Numbered from the stretch's first letter, positions 1-6,630 are shown. The stretch is DNA of 9,700 nucleotides from Candidatus Sordicultor aquaticus (GCA_018056825.1 JAGPEW010000012.1:1-9700), one strand, 5' to 3'. Translations and numbers: made by a program. Notes: generated by a model from the letters alone, not told the origin.

Positions 1-839
1 GCATTGATGGGCCGGTGCTTCAATCTTTGCTCTCCCCTTATGAGAGGCGAAGAAAAGTTATTGACTATGCCGAAAAAGCTAAGACTCTTTCTAATCTTTT
101 GCCCTCGGGAAAAATTATTTCTCTTCCTGACTTAGGTAGAGATTTTATTCCCCGGCCTGTGCCTCAACCTCAGGTTCCGGAAGAAGAGATAAAAAGAATT
201 CTATCTCTCACTGGTAAATTTTCTCCTCAAGATGAGTTGAATTGCGGTGCTTGCGGATATAACAGCTGTCGAGAAAAAGCTCAGGCAGTTTATCAAGGGA
301 TGGCGGAAGCAGAAATGTGCATTCCTTTCATGCGGGCCAAGGCAGAGTCTTTTTCCAGTTTTTTGATTACTGTGACTCCTAACGGTATTGTATTAGTTGA
401 TGAAGAACTACGTATTGTAGATGTTAACCCGGCTCTTCGGAGAATGTTTGGTCTGACAGGAAAATTAATAGTAGGAGGTAAGTTAGATCAGATTATTGAC
501 CCTTCTCCTTTTGTGGAAGTGTTGCGTACCAAAAAAGCGATTACTAAAGAAGTATTTTATCCTCAATATCAGAACCTTTATGCTCAGTTGTCCGTTTTTT
601 ATTTGGAAAAGTCTCAACTCCTTATGGGAGTATTTGTAGATTTAACTAAAGAAAAAGAAAGAGAAGTTTTGATGGAGCAAATCAAAGAACAGACTTTAGA
701 AAAAGCTCAGCAGGTTATTACTAACCAGATGAGAGTAGCGCAGGAAATTGCCAGTTTGTTAGGGGAAACTACCGCTGAAACTAAGGTGCTTCTGAATAAA
801 TTAATGAAAATTTTACGAGGAGAATCAGTGGAAGAGTGA
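1..839 (+). CDS. Hydrogenase-like Fe-S/PAS sensory protein, C-terminal part (5' end outside window)
   Basis: The frame is open from the first base, so the true start lies upstream. The first residues read IDGP, preceded by a half codon (xGC) that would be Cys if the missing base is T; this resembles the end of the last H-cluster loop of [FeFe] hydrogenase-like proteins. A C-x2-C-x4-C-x16-C motif follows (Cys codons at 243, 252, 267 and 318), typical of the small [4Fe-4S] domain beside hydrogenase-like sensors. A PAS domain spans about 366-660 (TPNGIVLVDEELRIVDVN), then a charged helical tail, likely coiled coil, to the stop. There is no kinase or output domain. The stop overlaps the next gene, a PP2C phosphatase, by 4 nt. 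Group C (HydS-like) putative sensory [FeFe] hydrogenases have this PAS architecture and neighbourhood, so a redox or H2 sensing role is inferred. The catalytic part cannot be seen, so activity cannot be judged. Confidence 0.82.
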   Translation, partial: IDGPVLQSLLSPYERRRKVIDYAEKAKTLSNLLPSGKIISLPDLGRDFIPRPVPQPQVPEEEIKRILSLTGKFSPQDELNCGACGYNSCREKAQAVYQGMAEAEMCIPFMRAKAESFSSFLITVTPNGIVLVDEELRIVDVNPALRRMFGLTGKLIVGGKLDQIIDPSPFVEVLRTKKAITKEVFYPQYQNLYAQLSVFYLEKSQLLMGVFVDLTKEKEREVLMEQIKEQTLEKAQQVITNQMRVAQEIASLLGETTAETKVLLNKLMKILRGESVEE

Positions 840-1990
840 AAGACCTCTTTGTAGAATTTGCTCAGGCTCAGCTTCCCAAGTGGGGGGAAGAACTTTGCGG
901 AGATAGCGTAAGTTATGATAAAGGGAATAATGCTACCATATTAGCTTGGTCTGATGGTTTGGGTAGTGGGGTTAAAGCTAATATTCTTTCCACTCTGACT
1001 TCAAAGATTATTGTTTCTATGCTAAAAAGAGAAGCTACCTTAGAAGAAGTGATAGACACTTTAGTAGAAACCTTGCCGGTGTGTAAGGTGAGGAAAATCG
1101 CTTATAGTACTTTTTCGGTGCTACAAATTCTCTATAACGGAGAAACTTATGCGGCGGAATTTGATAATCCCCCCCTATTTTGGTTACGTAATGGAAGGTT
1201 AATGCATCTGGATAGAAAAGAAAGAGAAATAGGTAAAAGGGTGGTTTTAGAATCTCGAATGAGATTGCAAAAAAACGATTGGATTGTAGGGGTGACTGAT
1301 GGAGTGGTTCATGCTGGAATTGGAGGATTGTGGAATTTAGGATGGAGATGGGAAAAAATTGCCTCTTTTTTAGAAAATACCGTTAATGACCAACTAGATG
1401 CTTTGACTTTAGCTAATAAGGTAATAACCACTACTAAAAGACTTTATCAAGATAAATTAGGTGATGATGCTACCTGTGTAGTAGCTAAAATACGTCTTCC
1501 TCGCTATTTAATAGTATGGGCTGGTCCTCCTGAAGATCCAGCCTTAGATGAATATATAGTTAAAAAAGTAATGGAATTTCCAGGTAAAAAAGCAGTTTGT
1601 GGTGGTACTACCGGAAACATTTTAGCCCGGGTTTTGGGTAAAGATATAAAAGTAGATTTAAGTTCTATACAGGAAGATATCCCTCCGGTAGGAATAATGG
1701 AGGGAGTGGATTTACTAACGGAAGGAATCTTGACTTTAGCTGCTGTTCTTCGCCAGTTACGTAAAGGGGTGAAGCTGGAGGAAGTTATTTACCGGAGTGA
1801 TGGAGCTAGTAGATTGCTCTCCCTTTTATTGGAAGCAGATGAAATTAACTTTATAGGAGGAAGAGCCATCAATGTGGCTCATCAAAATCCCAAATTATCT
1901 GGAGAGCTTTCTCTCAAGGCTCGACTTTTAGAAGACATAGTTCATGAGCTACAAAAGAGAGGTAAGACAGTTACTTTGGAATATTACTGA
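836..1990 (+). CDS. SpoIIE-family PP2C-type serine/threonine phosphatase with uncharacterised C-terminal domain
   Basis: This 384-residue protein probably removes phosphate from Ser/Thr of an unknown partner in the cytoplasm. Residues 1 to about 220 form the SpoIIE/PP2C fold. The metal-binding acidic motifs are present: GD at 22-23, SDGLGSG at 39-45 (D40), TDG at 154-156 (D155) and GDD at 209-211. The catalytic core therefore looks intact. Residues 223-384 are a separate globular region with a Gly-rich CGGTTGN segment (255-261) and GGRAINVAHQNP (341-352); I do not recognise it. No membrane segment or signal peptide is visible. The GTG start overlaps the upstream stop as GTGA, and an AGGAG lies at 818-822, somewhat distant, so translational coupling is likely. 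Its position between a PAS hydrogenase-like gene and hydCBA suggests a signalling role tied to hydrogen metabolism, which is an inference. No partner kinase is encoded in the window. Confidence 0.88.
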   Translation: MKDLFVEFAQAQLPKWGEELCGDSVSYDKGNNATILAWSDGLGSGVKANILSTLTSKIIVSMLKREATLEEVIDTLVETLPVCKVRKIAYSTFSVLQILYNGETYAAEFDNPPLFWLRNGRLMHLDRKEREIGKRVVLESRMRLQKNDWIVGVTDGVVHAGIGGLWNLGWRWEKIASFLENTVNDQLDALTLANKVITTTKRLYQDKLGDDATCVVAKIRLPRYLIVWAGPPEDPALDEYIVKKVMEFPGKKAVCGGTTGNILARVLGKDIKVDLSSIQEDIPPVGIMEGVDLLTEGILTLAAVLRQLRKGVKLEEVIYRSDGASRLLSLLLEADEINFIGGRAINVAHQNPKLSGELSLKARLLEDIVHELQKRGKTVTLEYY

Positions 1991-2010
1991 AAAAGTAAGG
2001 TTTTATAACT

Positions 2011-2017
2011 AAGGGGG
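2011..2017 (+). promoter_or_regulatory. Ribosome binding site of hydC
   Basis: AAGGGGG lies 7 nt before the ATG at 2025. It is the only strong translation signal in the 34-nt gap after the phosphatase gene and supports independent initiation of hydC. Confidence 0.75.
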
Positions 2018-2024
2018 TAGCATA

Positions 2025-2540
2025 ATGGAAACAGAAAAAGAAAGTTTAGTTCTCAGCCGTCAGTTTGAAAAAGTCAATGCTATTTTGGAGAAGTATTCTC
2101 ATAATGTGGACAATTTGATCGCCATACTACAGGAGATTCAGTCTGAGTATCGATACCTACCGGAAGAGATTTTGACCTATGTTGCCACGGCTCTCCAGAT
2201 TTCTCCGGCGCAAGTTTACGGAGTGGCTACTTTTTATGCTCAATTCTCTCTAGAACCTAAAGGCGAACATATCATCAGAGTTTGTGATGGTACTGCCTGT
2301 CACGTGAAAGGTTCTCTCCAAGTTTTAAAAGCGGTTCGAGAGAATTTGGGACTGAGAGAAGGAGAAAATACTACCTCAGATCTGCTCTTTACTGTAGAGA
2401 CGGTGGCTTGTATTGGAGCTTGTGCTTTAGCTCCGGCTCTTATGGTAGATGAAGAAGTTCATGGTCAAATGGATGAAGAAAAAGTGCGACAGCTTATCGA
2501 TCATTTATTGGGGGAAGGAGAGAAAGCAGATGCGGTTTGA
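2025..2540 (+). CDS. hydC: Bifurcating [FeFe] hydrogenase subunit HydC (NuoE-like, [2Fe-2S])
   Basis: This is the small electron-transfer subunit of the soluble HydABC complex, homologous to the 24-kDa NuoE subunit of complex I. It has 171 residues, a normal length. An N-terminal helical region (about 10-80, with the family-typical YGVATFYAQF at 65-74) precedes a thioredoxin-like domain holding one [2Fe-2S] cluster. The ligands are C87 and C92 (CDGTAC) and C129 and C133 (CIGAC). In NuoE-type proteins this cluster sits near the FMN of the NuoF-like partner, which is encoded immediately downstream. The ATG at 2025 has a strong site at 2011-2017. The 3' end overlaps the hydB start by 11 nt, consistent with coupled translation at equal stoichiometry. 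NuoE proteins also occur in formate dehydrogenases, but the downstream hydA makes the hydrogenase assignment firm. Confidence 0.93.
   Translation: METEKESLVLSRQFEKVNAILEKYSHNVDNLIAILQEIQSEYRYLPEEILTYVATALQISPAQVYGVATFYAQFSLEPKGEHIIRVCDGTACHVKGSLQVLKAVRENLGLREGENTTSDLLFTVETVACIGACALAPALMVDEEVHGQMDEEKVRQLIDHLLGEGEKADAV
2515..2520 (+). promoter_or_regulatory. Ribosome binding site that fixes the hydB start
   Basis: AAGGAG lies inside the end of hydC, 9 nt before the ATG at 2530. It supports that ATG over the in-frame ATG at 2449, which would put 81 nt of hydC sequence into a second frame and add 27 residues unlike the family. Confidence 0.8.
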
Positions 2541-4422
2541 AACTCGGGAGCAATTAGAAAAGTATATTGCTGAATTAAAAAGTACAAGTGGTAAAAGAAG
2601 AGTCCTGGTTTGTGGAGGATTAGGATGCTTAGCTAAGGGAGCGCAAGAAGTGTTTGATGCCTTCGAGGACATAGTAGAGAGAGAGCAAGTAGCCGCAGAA
2701 GTAGAAAAATTAGAAGAAAATCCTCACTTAGTTAAAACTGGTTGTATGGGGCTGTGTGAAGCTGGGCCTCTGGTGAGAATAGAACCAGAAGAAATTCTTT
2801 ACTTGAGAGTTAATCCTGAAGATGTAGAGGAAATAGTAGAGAAAACTCTAAAAAATGGGGAAGTGGTAGAAAGATTAGTTTATCAGGAAGAAGTGGATGG
2901 AGAAGTTCGTTATTGGCCTCATCTTAAAGACGTGCCTTTTTATCGAAAACAAGTTAAGATTACTCTTCGTAATTGCGGTACTATTGACCCTGAAAATATA
3001 GATGAGTATTTAGTTCGAGATGGTTATCGAGCTTTAGCTCGAGTTATTAGCGAGAAAACTCCTGATGAAGTTATAGAAGAAATTACCAAATCGGGCTTGC
3101 GAGGAAGAGGAGGAGGAGGTTTCCCCACTGGGAGAAAATGGCAATTTGCTCGAGTGGTTAAAGGAGATAAAAAGTACGTTATCTGTAACGGTGATGAAGG
3201 TGACCCAGGGGCTTTTATGGATAGAAGCGTGATGGAAGGAGACCCTCATTCGGTTTTGGAGGGTATGACCATTGCTGGGTATGCTATAGGAGCGCAGGAA
3301 GGATATATTTATGTCCGGGCTGAGTATCCTCTGGCGGTAAAACACCTTAAAAAAGCTATAGAGGAAGCCGAAAAAGCTGGGTTTTTGGGAGATAACATAT
3401 TGGGTAGCAATTTCTCCTTCCGAATTATAGTTCGAGAAGGGGCAGGAGCTTTTGTCTGTGGAGAAGAAACAGCTTTAATTTCCTCTATCGAAGGGAAAAG
3501 AGGTATGCCTAATCCTCGTCCTCCTTATCCTGCTTATCGGGGCTTGTGGGGTAAACCTACTATAATTAATAATGTAGAGACTTTAGCTAATGTGCCGGTG
3601 ATTATGCTCCGGGGAGCAGACTGGTTTCGCTCTTTTGGTACGGCGAATAGTGCAGGAACTAAAACCTTTGCCCTGGCTGGTAAAATCAAAAATACTGGCT
3701 TGGTAGAAGTCCCTATGGGGATCACCCTGCGAGATTTGATTTTTAATATTGGAGGAGGCATCCAGAACGATAAGAAGTTTAAAGCGGTGCAGATTGGAGG
3801 ACCATCGGGAGGGTGTCTAACGGAGAGGCATCTTGATTTACCCATCGATTACGATTCTCTATCCGGGGCAGGAGCCATTATGGGCTCTGGTGGATTAGTG
3901 GTGCTGGATGAAGATACCTGTATTCCAGAAGTAGCCCGGTTTTTTATGAATTTTACCCAGAATGAATCTTGTGGTAAATGTGTTCCTTGCCGAGAAGGAA
4001 CTAAACATATGTTAGGCTTGTTACAAAAAGTAGTAAAAGGGGAGGCCACCACTTCCGATTTAGAGTTGTTAGAAGAAACCGCTCTAGTGGTAAGAGATGC
4101 TTCTTTGTGTGGTTTAGGTAAAACTGCCCCCAATCCTGTTCTTACCACTCTTCGTTATTTCCGAGATGAGTATTTAGACCACGTGGTCTATAGGGTCTGC
4201 CCTGCTCATGTTTGCCAGGCTATGAGAGAATACCGAATTGACCCAGCAAAATGTCGTTCTTGTGCCAAGTGCGCTCGGGTTTGCCCGGTGCAATGTATCT
4301 CTGGTCGTCCTCGAGTGCCCTATGTTATAGATCAGGAAAAATGCACCAAATGCGGAGCTTGTTTTGAAGCCTGTCCCTATGATTCCATAACTGTGGAGTG
4401 GAGGAAAAAAGAAAATGAATGA
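2530..4422 (+). CDS. hydB: Bifurcating [FeFe] hydrogenase subunit HydB (NuoF-like, NADH/FMN)
   Basis: This flavoprotein subunit oxidises or reduces NAD(H) and passes electrons between FMN and Fe-S clusters of HydABC. With the ATG at 2530 it has 630 residues. An N-terminal thioredoxin-like [2Fe-2S] domain has C28, C33, C72 and C76. The NuoF core has the FMN/NADH glycine-rich loop RGRGGGGFPTGRKW (191-204) and GDEGDPGAFMDR (221-232). The NuoF [4Fe-4S] site has C481, C484, C487 and C527. Two C-terminal ferredoxin motifs follow: C575/C578/C581/C585 and C605/C608/C611/C615. Extra C557, H560, C562 and C589 lie next to these. The added N- and C-terminal cluster domains distinguish it from complex I NuoF and match HydB of bifurcating hydrogenases. 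It overlaps hydC by 11 nt and hydA by 8 nt. Electron bifurcation is known for the family and is inferred here from architecture. Confidence 0.95.
   Translation: MRFETREQLEKYIAELKSTSGKRRVLVCGGLGCLAKGAQEVFDAFEDIVEREQVAAEVEKLEENPHLVKTGCMGLCEAGPLVRIEPEEILYLRVNPEDVEEIVEKTLKNGEVVERLVYQEEVDGEVRYWPHLKDVPFYRKQVKITLRNCGTIDPENIDEYLVRDGYRALARVISEKTPDEVIEEITKSGLRGRGGGGFPTGRKWQFARVVKGDKKYVICNGDEGDPGAFMDRSVMEGDPHSVLEGMTIAGYAIGAQEGYIYVRAEYPLAVKHLKKAIEEAEKAGFLGDNILGSNFSFRIIVREGAGAFVCGEETALISSIEGKRGMPNPRPPYPAYRGLWGKPTIINNVETLANVPVIMLRGADWFRSFGTANSAGTKTFALAGKIKNTGLVEVPMGITLRDLIFNIGGGIQNDKKFKAVQIGGPSGGCLTERHLDLPIDYDSLSGAGAIMGSGGLVVLDEDTCIPEVARFFMNFTQNESCGKCVPCREGTKHMLGLLQKVVKGEATTSDLELLEETALVVRDASLCGLGKTAPNPVLTTLRYFRDEYLDHVVYRVCPAHVCQAMREYRIDPAKCRSCAKCARVCPVQCISGRPRVPYVIDQEKCTKCGACFEACPYDSITVEWRKKENE
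4400..4405 (+). promoter_or_regulatory. Ribosome binding site of hydA
   Basis: GGAGGA within the last codons of hydB lies 9 nt before the ATG at 4415. It fixes the hydA start in the ATGAATGA overlap. Confidence 0.75.
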
Positions 4423-6454
4423 AAAAATAGCCAAAAAGGCAGTAGTGGTAGATGGGCAAGAAATAACTTTAGATGGTGAAAAAAATATTTTGGAAGTGGT
4501 TAGGAAAGCTGATATTGAAATTCCCACTTTCTGCTATCATTCGGACCTCAGCGTTTATGGGGCTTGCCGAATGTGCCTGGTAGAGGTAGAAGGACGAGGT
4601 CTTATGCCTGCTTGTTCTACTCCACCTGAGCCAGGAATGGTAATAAAAACTACTACTTCTCGAGTTCTTCAGGCTCGACGTATGATGGTAGAATTCTACC
4701 TGGCTAATCACGAAAGAGATTGCACCGTTTGTGAGAGAAACCTTAATTGTCGTCTGCAAGCTATTGCTGCTTCTTTGGGAATAGATGAAGTTCGGTTTGG
4801 AGAGAGAAAAGAGAAGTTACCTAAAGATACTTCTACGTTTTCTTTAGTTCGAGACCCTAATCGTTGTATCCTCTGTGGAGATTGCGTGCGAGCTTGTAAA
4901 GAGATAGAGAACATTGGAATTTATGATTTTACTAAGCGAGGTTCTCAAACTAAAGTGGAGCCCGCTTTTGGAAAAAAGTTGTCAGAAGTAGAGTGTGTTT
5001 ATTGTGGACAATGTTCCGTTCGTTGTCCTACTGGTGCTTTAGTAGTGAAGTCAGAAGTAGATGAGGCCTGGAAAGCAGTTCTTAACCCGGATTTAACAGT
5101 GGTGGCTCAAATTGCTCCGGCAGTGAGAGTGGCTATAGGAGAGGCTTTTGGTCTTCCTCCGGGAGAAATCACTACGGGCAAAATTGTAGCTGCTCTAAAG
5201 AAAATTGGTTTTGACCGGGTTTATGATACCGCTTTTAGTGCTGATTTAACTGTAATAGAAGAAGCTGAAGAATTTTTCCGACGCTTACAAAAAGGAGAAA
5301 GGCTTCCTCAGTTTACCTCTTGTTGTCCTTCCTGGGTAATATATGCGGAGAGAAATTATCCTTTTTATCTGGAAAATCTTTCTTCCGCTCGTTCTCCACA
5401 GCAAATGTTCGGGTCAGTGATTAAGAATTTTATCTATCAAGTAGAAAATGTTCCTCTAGAGAAAATAGTCTCTGTTTCTATAATGCCTTGTACGGCTAAA
5501 AAATTCGAAGCTCGACGTCCAGAGTTCATTCGCAATGAAATCCCTGACGTAGATATAGTTTTGACTGCTCAAGAAACTATCAGAATGATAAAAACTGCTA
5601 ATATTGATTTCAAACAATTAGATCCTCTTCCCTTTGATGTTCCTCTAGGAGCAGGGAGTGGAGCAGGAGTTATTTTTGGAGTAACAGGAGGAGTAACAGA
5701 AGCAGTCTTAAGATATGCCTATGAGCGCTTGACTGGCCAGGAACTAAAAGAGGTAGAATTTAAGGGAGTAAGAGGTATGGAAAGTGTAAGAGAGGCAGAA
5801 GTGGATTTTGGAGGAAGGAAAGTCAAGGTAGCCATTGTTCATGGTTTGGCCAATGCTCAGAAGCTGGTAAGAGATATGAGAAACGGTGAGAGGCATTATG
5901 ACTTTGTGGAAGTGATGAATTGCCCTGGAGGTTGTATCGGAGGAGGAGGAATGCCACTTGAGTATCCTGATTATCAGGAAGTTTTACGCCGCAGGGCAGA
6001 AGGTCTTTACAATGCTGACCGTTTGAGCGTAGTTCGCAAAGCTCAAGACAATCCCTCCATTAAATTCTTATACGAAAAGTGGTTGAAGGAGGCTAATAGT
6101 GAAGTTGCAGAGAGCCATCTTCATACTCATTATTACTCTCGTCGTCGAATAAGCAACGAGATGATTCGTATTCAAGAAGCTCAAAGTGCGCAGAAAGTAG
6201 ATATTGCAGTTTGTGTGGGCACTAGCTGTTACCTTAAAGGCTCTTATAACCTCTTACAAGAACTATTAGAGTTAACTAAAGAATATGGGGTAGAAGATAG
6301 AGTGAGTGTGGGAGCCACTTTCTGTTTGGAAAAATGCACTGAGGGTCCTAACATTCGGATTAACGAGAAAGTGTTTTCGGGAGTAAACAAGGATAATCTG
6401 CGACAGATTTTTGAGGAAGCAGTTTTGAGTAAATTAGTAGCTGAAACTCATTGA
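4415..6454 (+). CDS. hydA: Bifurcating [FeFe] hydrogenase catalytic subunit HydA
   Basis: This 679-residue subunit carries the H-cluster that interconverts H2 with protons and electrons. The order of domains is: plant-type [2Fe-2S] (C40, C51, C54, C67); His-Cys [4Fe-4S] (H99, C103, C106, C112); two ferredoxin [4Fe-4S] sites (C151/C154/C157/C161 and C194/C197/C200/C204); the H domain; and a C-terminal thioredoxin-like [2Fe-2S] domain (C600, C605, C637, C641). The H-cluster loops are TSCCPSW (301-307), MPCTAKKFE (357-365) and MNCPGGCIGGGG (501-512). Ligands C304, C359, C503 and C507 and proton-transfer C303 are all present. Residues aligning with the proton path of clostridial CpI (E283, E286, R290, S323) are kept, so it should be active. 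Together with hydC and hydB just upstream it forms a group A trimeric, NAD- and ferredoxin-linked hydrogenase. The maturation genes hydE, hydF and hydG are not in the window. Confidence 0.96.
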   Translation: MNEKIAKKAVVVDGQEITLDGEKNILEVVRKADIEIPTFCYHSDLSVYGACRMCLVEVEGRGLMPACSTPPEPGMVIKTTTSRVLQARRMMVEFYLANHERDCTVCERNLNCRLQAIAASLGIDEVRFGERKEKLPKDTSTFSLVRDPNRCILCGDCVRACKEIENIGIYDFTKRGSQTKVEPAFGKKLSEVECVYCGQCSVRCPTGALVVKSEVDEAWKAVLNPDLTVVAQIAPAVRVAIGEAFGLPPGEITTGKIVAALKKIGFDRVYDTAFSADLTVIEEAEEFFRRLQKGERLPQFTSCCPSWVIYAERNYPFYLENLSSARSPQQMFGSVIKNFIYQVENVPLEKIVSVSIMPCTAKKFEARRPEFIRNEIPDVDIVLTAQETIRMIKTANIDFKQLDPLPFDVPLGAGSGAGVIFGVTGGVTEAVLRYAYERLTGQELKEVEFKGVRGMESVREAEVDFGGRKVKVAIVHGLANAQKLVRDMRNGERHYDFVEVMNCPGGCIGGGGMPLEYPDYQEVLRRRAEGLYNADRLSVVRKAQDNPSIKFLYEKWLKEANSEVAESHLHTHYYSRRRISNEMIRIQEAQSAQKVDIAVCVGTSCYLKGSYNLLQELLELTKEYGVEDRVSVGATFCLEKCTEGPNIRINEKVFSGVNKDNLRQIFEEAVLSKLVAETH

Positions 6455-6479
6455 CGGATAGAGGCAGTTTGCGTATAAT
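6451..6479 (+). promoter_or_regulatory. Sigma-A/sigma-70 type promoter for tRNA-Ala
   Basis: TTGACG (6451-6456) and TATAAT (6474-6479) are separated by exactly 17 nt, close to the housekeeping consensus. The -35 box overlaps the hydA stop codon (TGA at 6452-6454). Transcription would start near 6486, leaving a leader of about 15 nt before the tRNA for RNase P to remove. Confidence 0.85.
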
Positions 6480-6500
6480 GTATAAGGCTTTAAAAGGTAA

Positions 6501-6576
6501 GGGGCTGTAGCGCAGTTGGGAGCGCGTCTCCTTGGCGTGGAGAAGGCCACGGGTTCAACTCCCGTCAGCTCCACCA
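6501..6576 (+). tRNA. tRNA-Ala, anticodon GGC, with encoded CCA
   Basis: The cloverleaf folds completely. The acceptor stem pairs 6501-6507 with 6566-6572. The D stem GCGC (6510-6513) pairs with 6522-6525. The anticodon stem TCTCC (6527-6531) pairs with GGAGA (6539-6543), the variable loop has 5 nt, and the T stem ACGGG (6549-6553) pairs with 6561-6565 around loop TTCAACT. The anticodon loop TTGGCGT places GGC at 6534-6536, which reads GCC and GCU alanine codons. The acceptor stem has a single wobble pair, G3:U70 (6503 with 6570), the main identity element for alanyl-tRNA synthetase, and A73 is also present. The CCA end is encoded at 6574-6576. It has its own promoter upstream and terminator downstream. 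Confidence 0.97.
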
Positions 6577-6582
6577 GATGAT

Positions 6583-6614
6583 AAGCTCGCCCCTTGGGGG
6601 GGCGAGCTTTTTTT
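6583..6614 (+). terminator. Strong intrinsic terminator after tRNA-Ala
   Basis: An 11-bp perfect stem (6583-6593 with 6599-6609) closes a 5-nt loop (TTGGG). It is GC-rich near the loop and runs into a T tract at 6608-6614. It lies 6 nt after the tRNA CCA end and ends 16 nt before the leuS start. No other hairpin is visible between hydA and the tRNA, so it probably also ends transcripts coming from the hydrogenase operon. Confidence 0.92.
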
Positions 6615-6617
6615 AAT

Positions 6618-6623
6618 GGGAGG
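6618..6623 (+). promoter_or_regulatory. Ribosome binding site that fixes the leuS start
   Basis: GGGAGG lies 7 nt before the GTG at 6631. It begins 3 nt after the terminator T tract and overlaps the alternative in-frame ATG at 6616, which argues against that ATG as start. Confidence 0.8.
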
Positions 6624-6630
6624 TTTAAAA

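Noticed and set aside
1976..2024. Possible promoter before hydC (TATAAC at 2004-2009)
   Set aside because: The candidate -35 boxes give spacers of 14 or 22 nt, outside the workable range, so a separate hydC promoter is not supported.
2449..2529. HydB start at the upstream in-frame ATG
   Set aside because: The extra 27 residues lie within hydC in another frame and resemble no NuoF/HydB N-terminus; AAGGAG at 2515-2520 points to ATG 2530.
3034..4759. Open frames on the - strand opposite hydB and hydA
   Set aside because: They have low-complexity Ser/Thr/Pro-rich translations, no recognisable domains and no ribosome binding sites, and they lie fully opposite strongly conserved genes.
5678..5699. 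Direct repeat GGAGTAACAG, two copies
   Set aside because: It encodes the GVTGGVTE segment that is conserved in [FeFe] hydrogenases, so protein constraint explains it.
6501..6576. tRNA-Ala as an integration site for a mobile element
   Set aside because: No integrase gene and no direct repeat of the tRNA 3' end is present on either side within the window.
6532..6630. Longer N-terminus for LeuRS starting inside the tRNA gene or at ATG 6616
   Set aside because: The extension would be translated from tRNA and terminator sequence, does not look like LeuRS, and the good ribosome binding site at 6618-6623 serves the GTG at 6631.
6577..6630. T-box leader for leuS
   Set aside because: The leader is too short and shows no specifier loop or T-box sequence; the hairpin is better explained as a plain intrinsic terminator.
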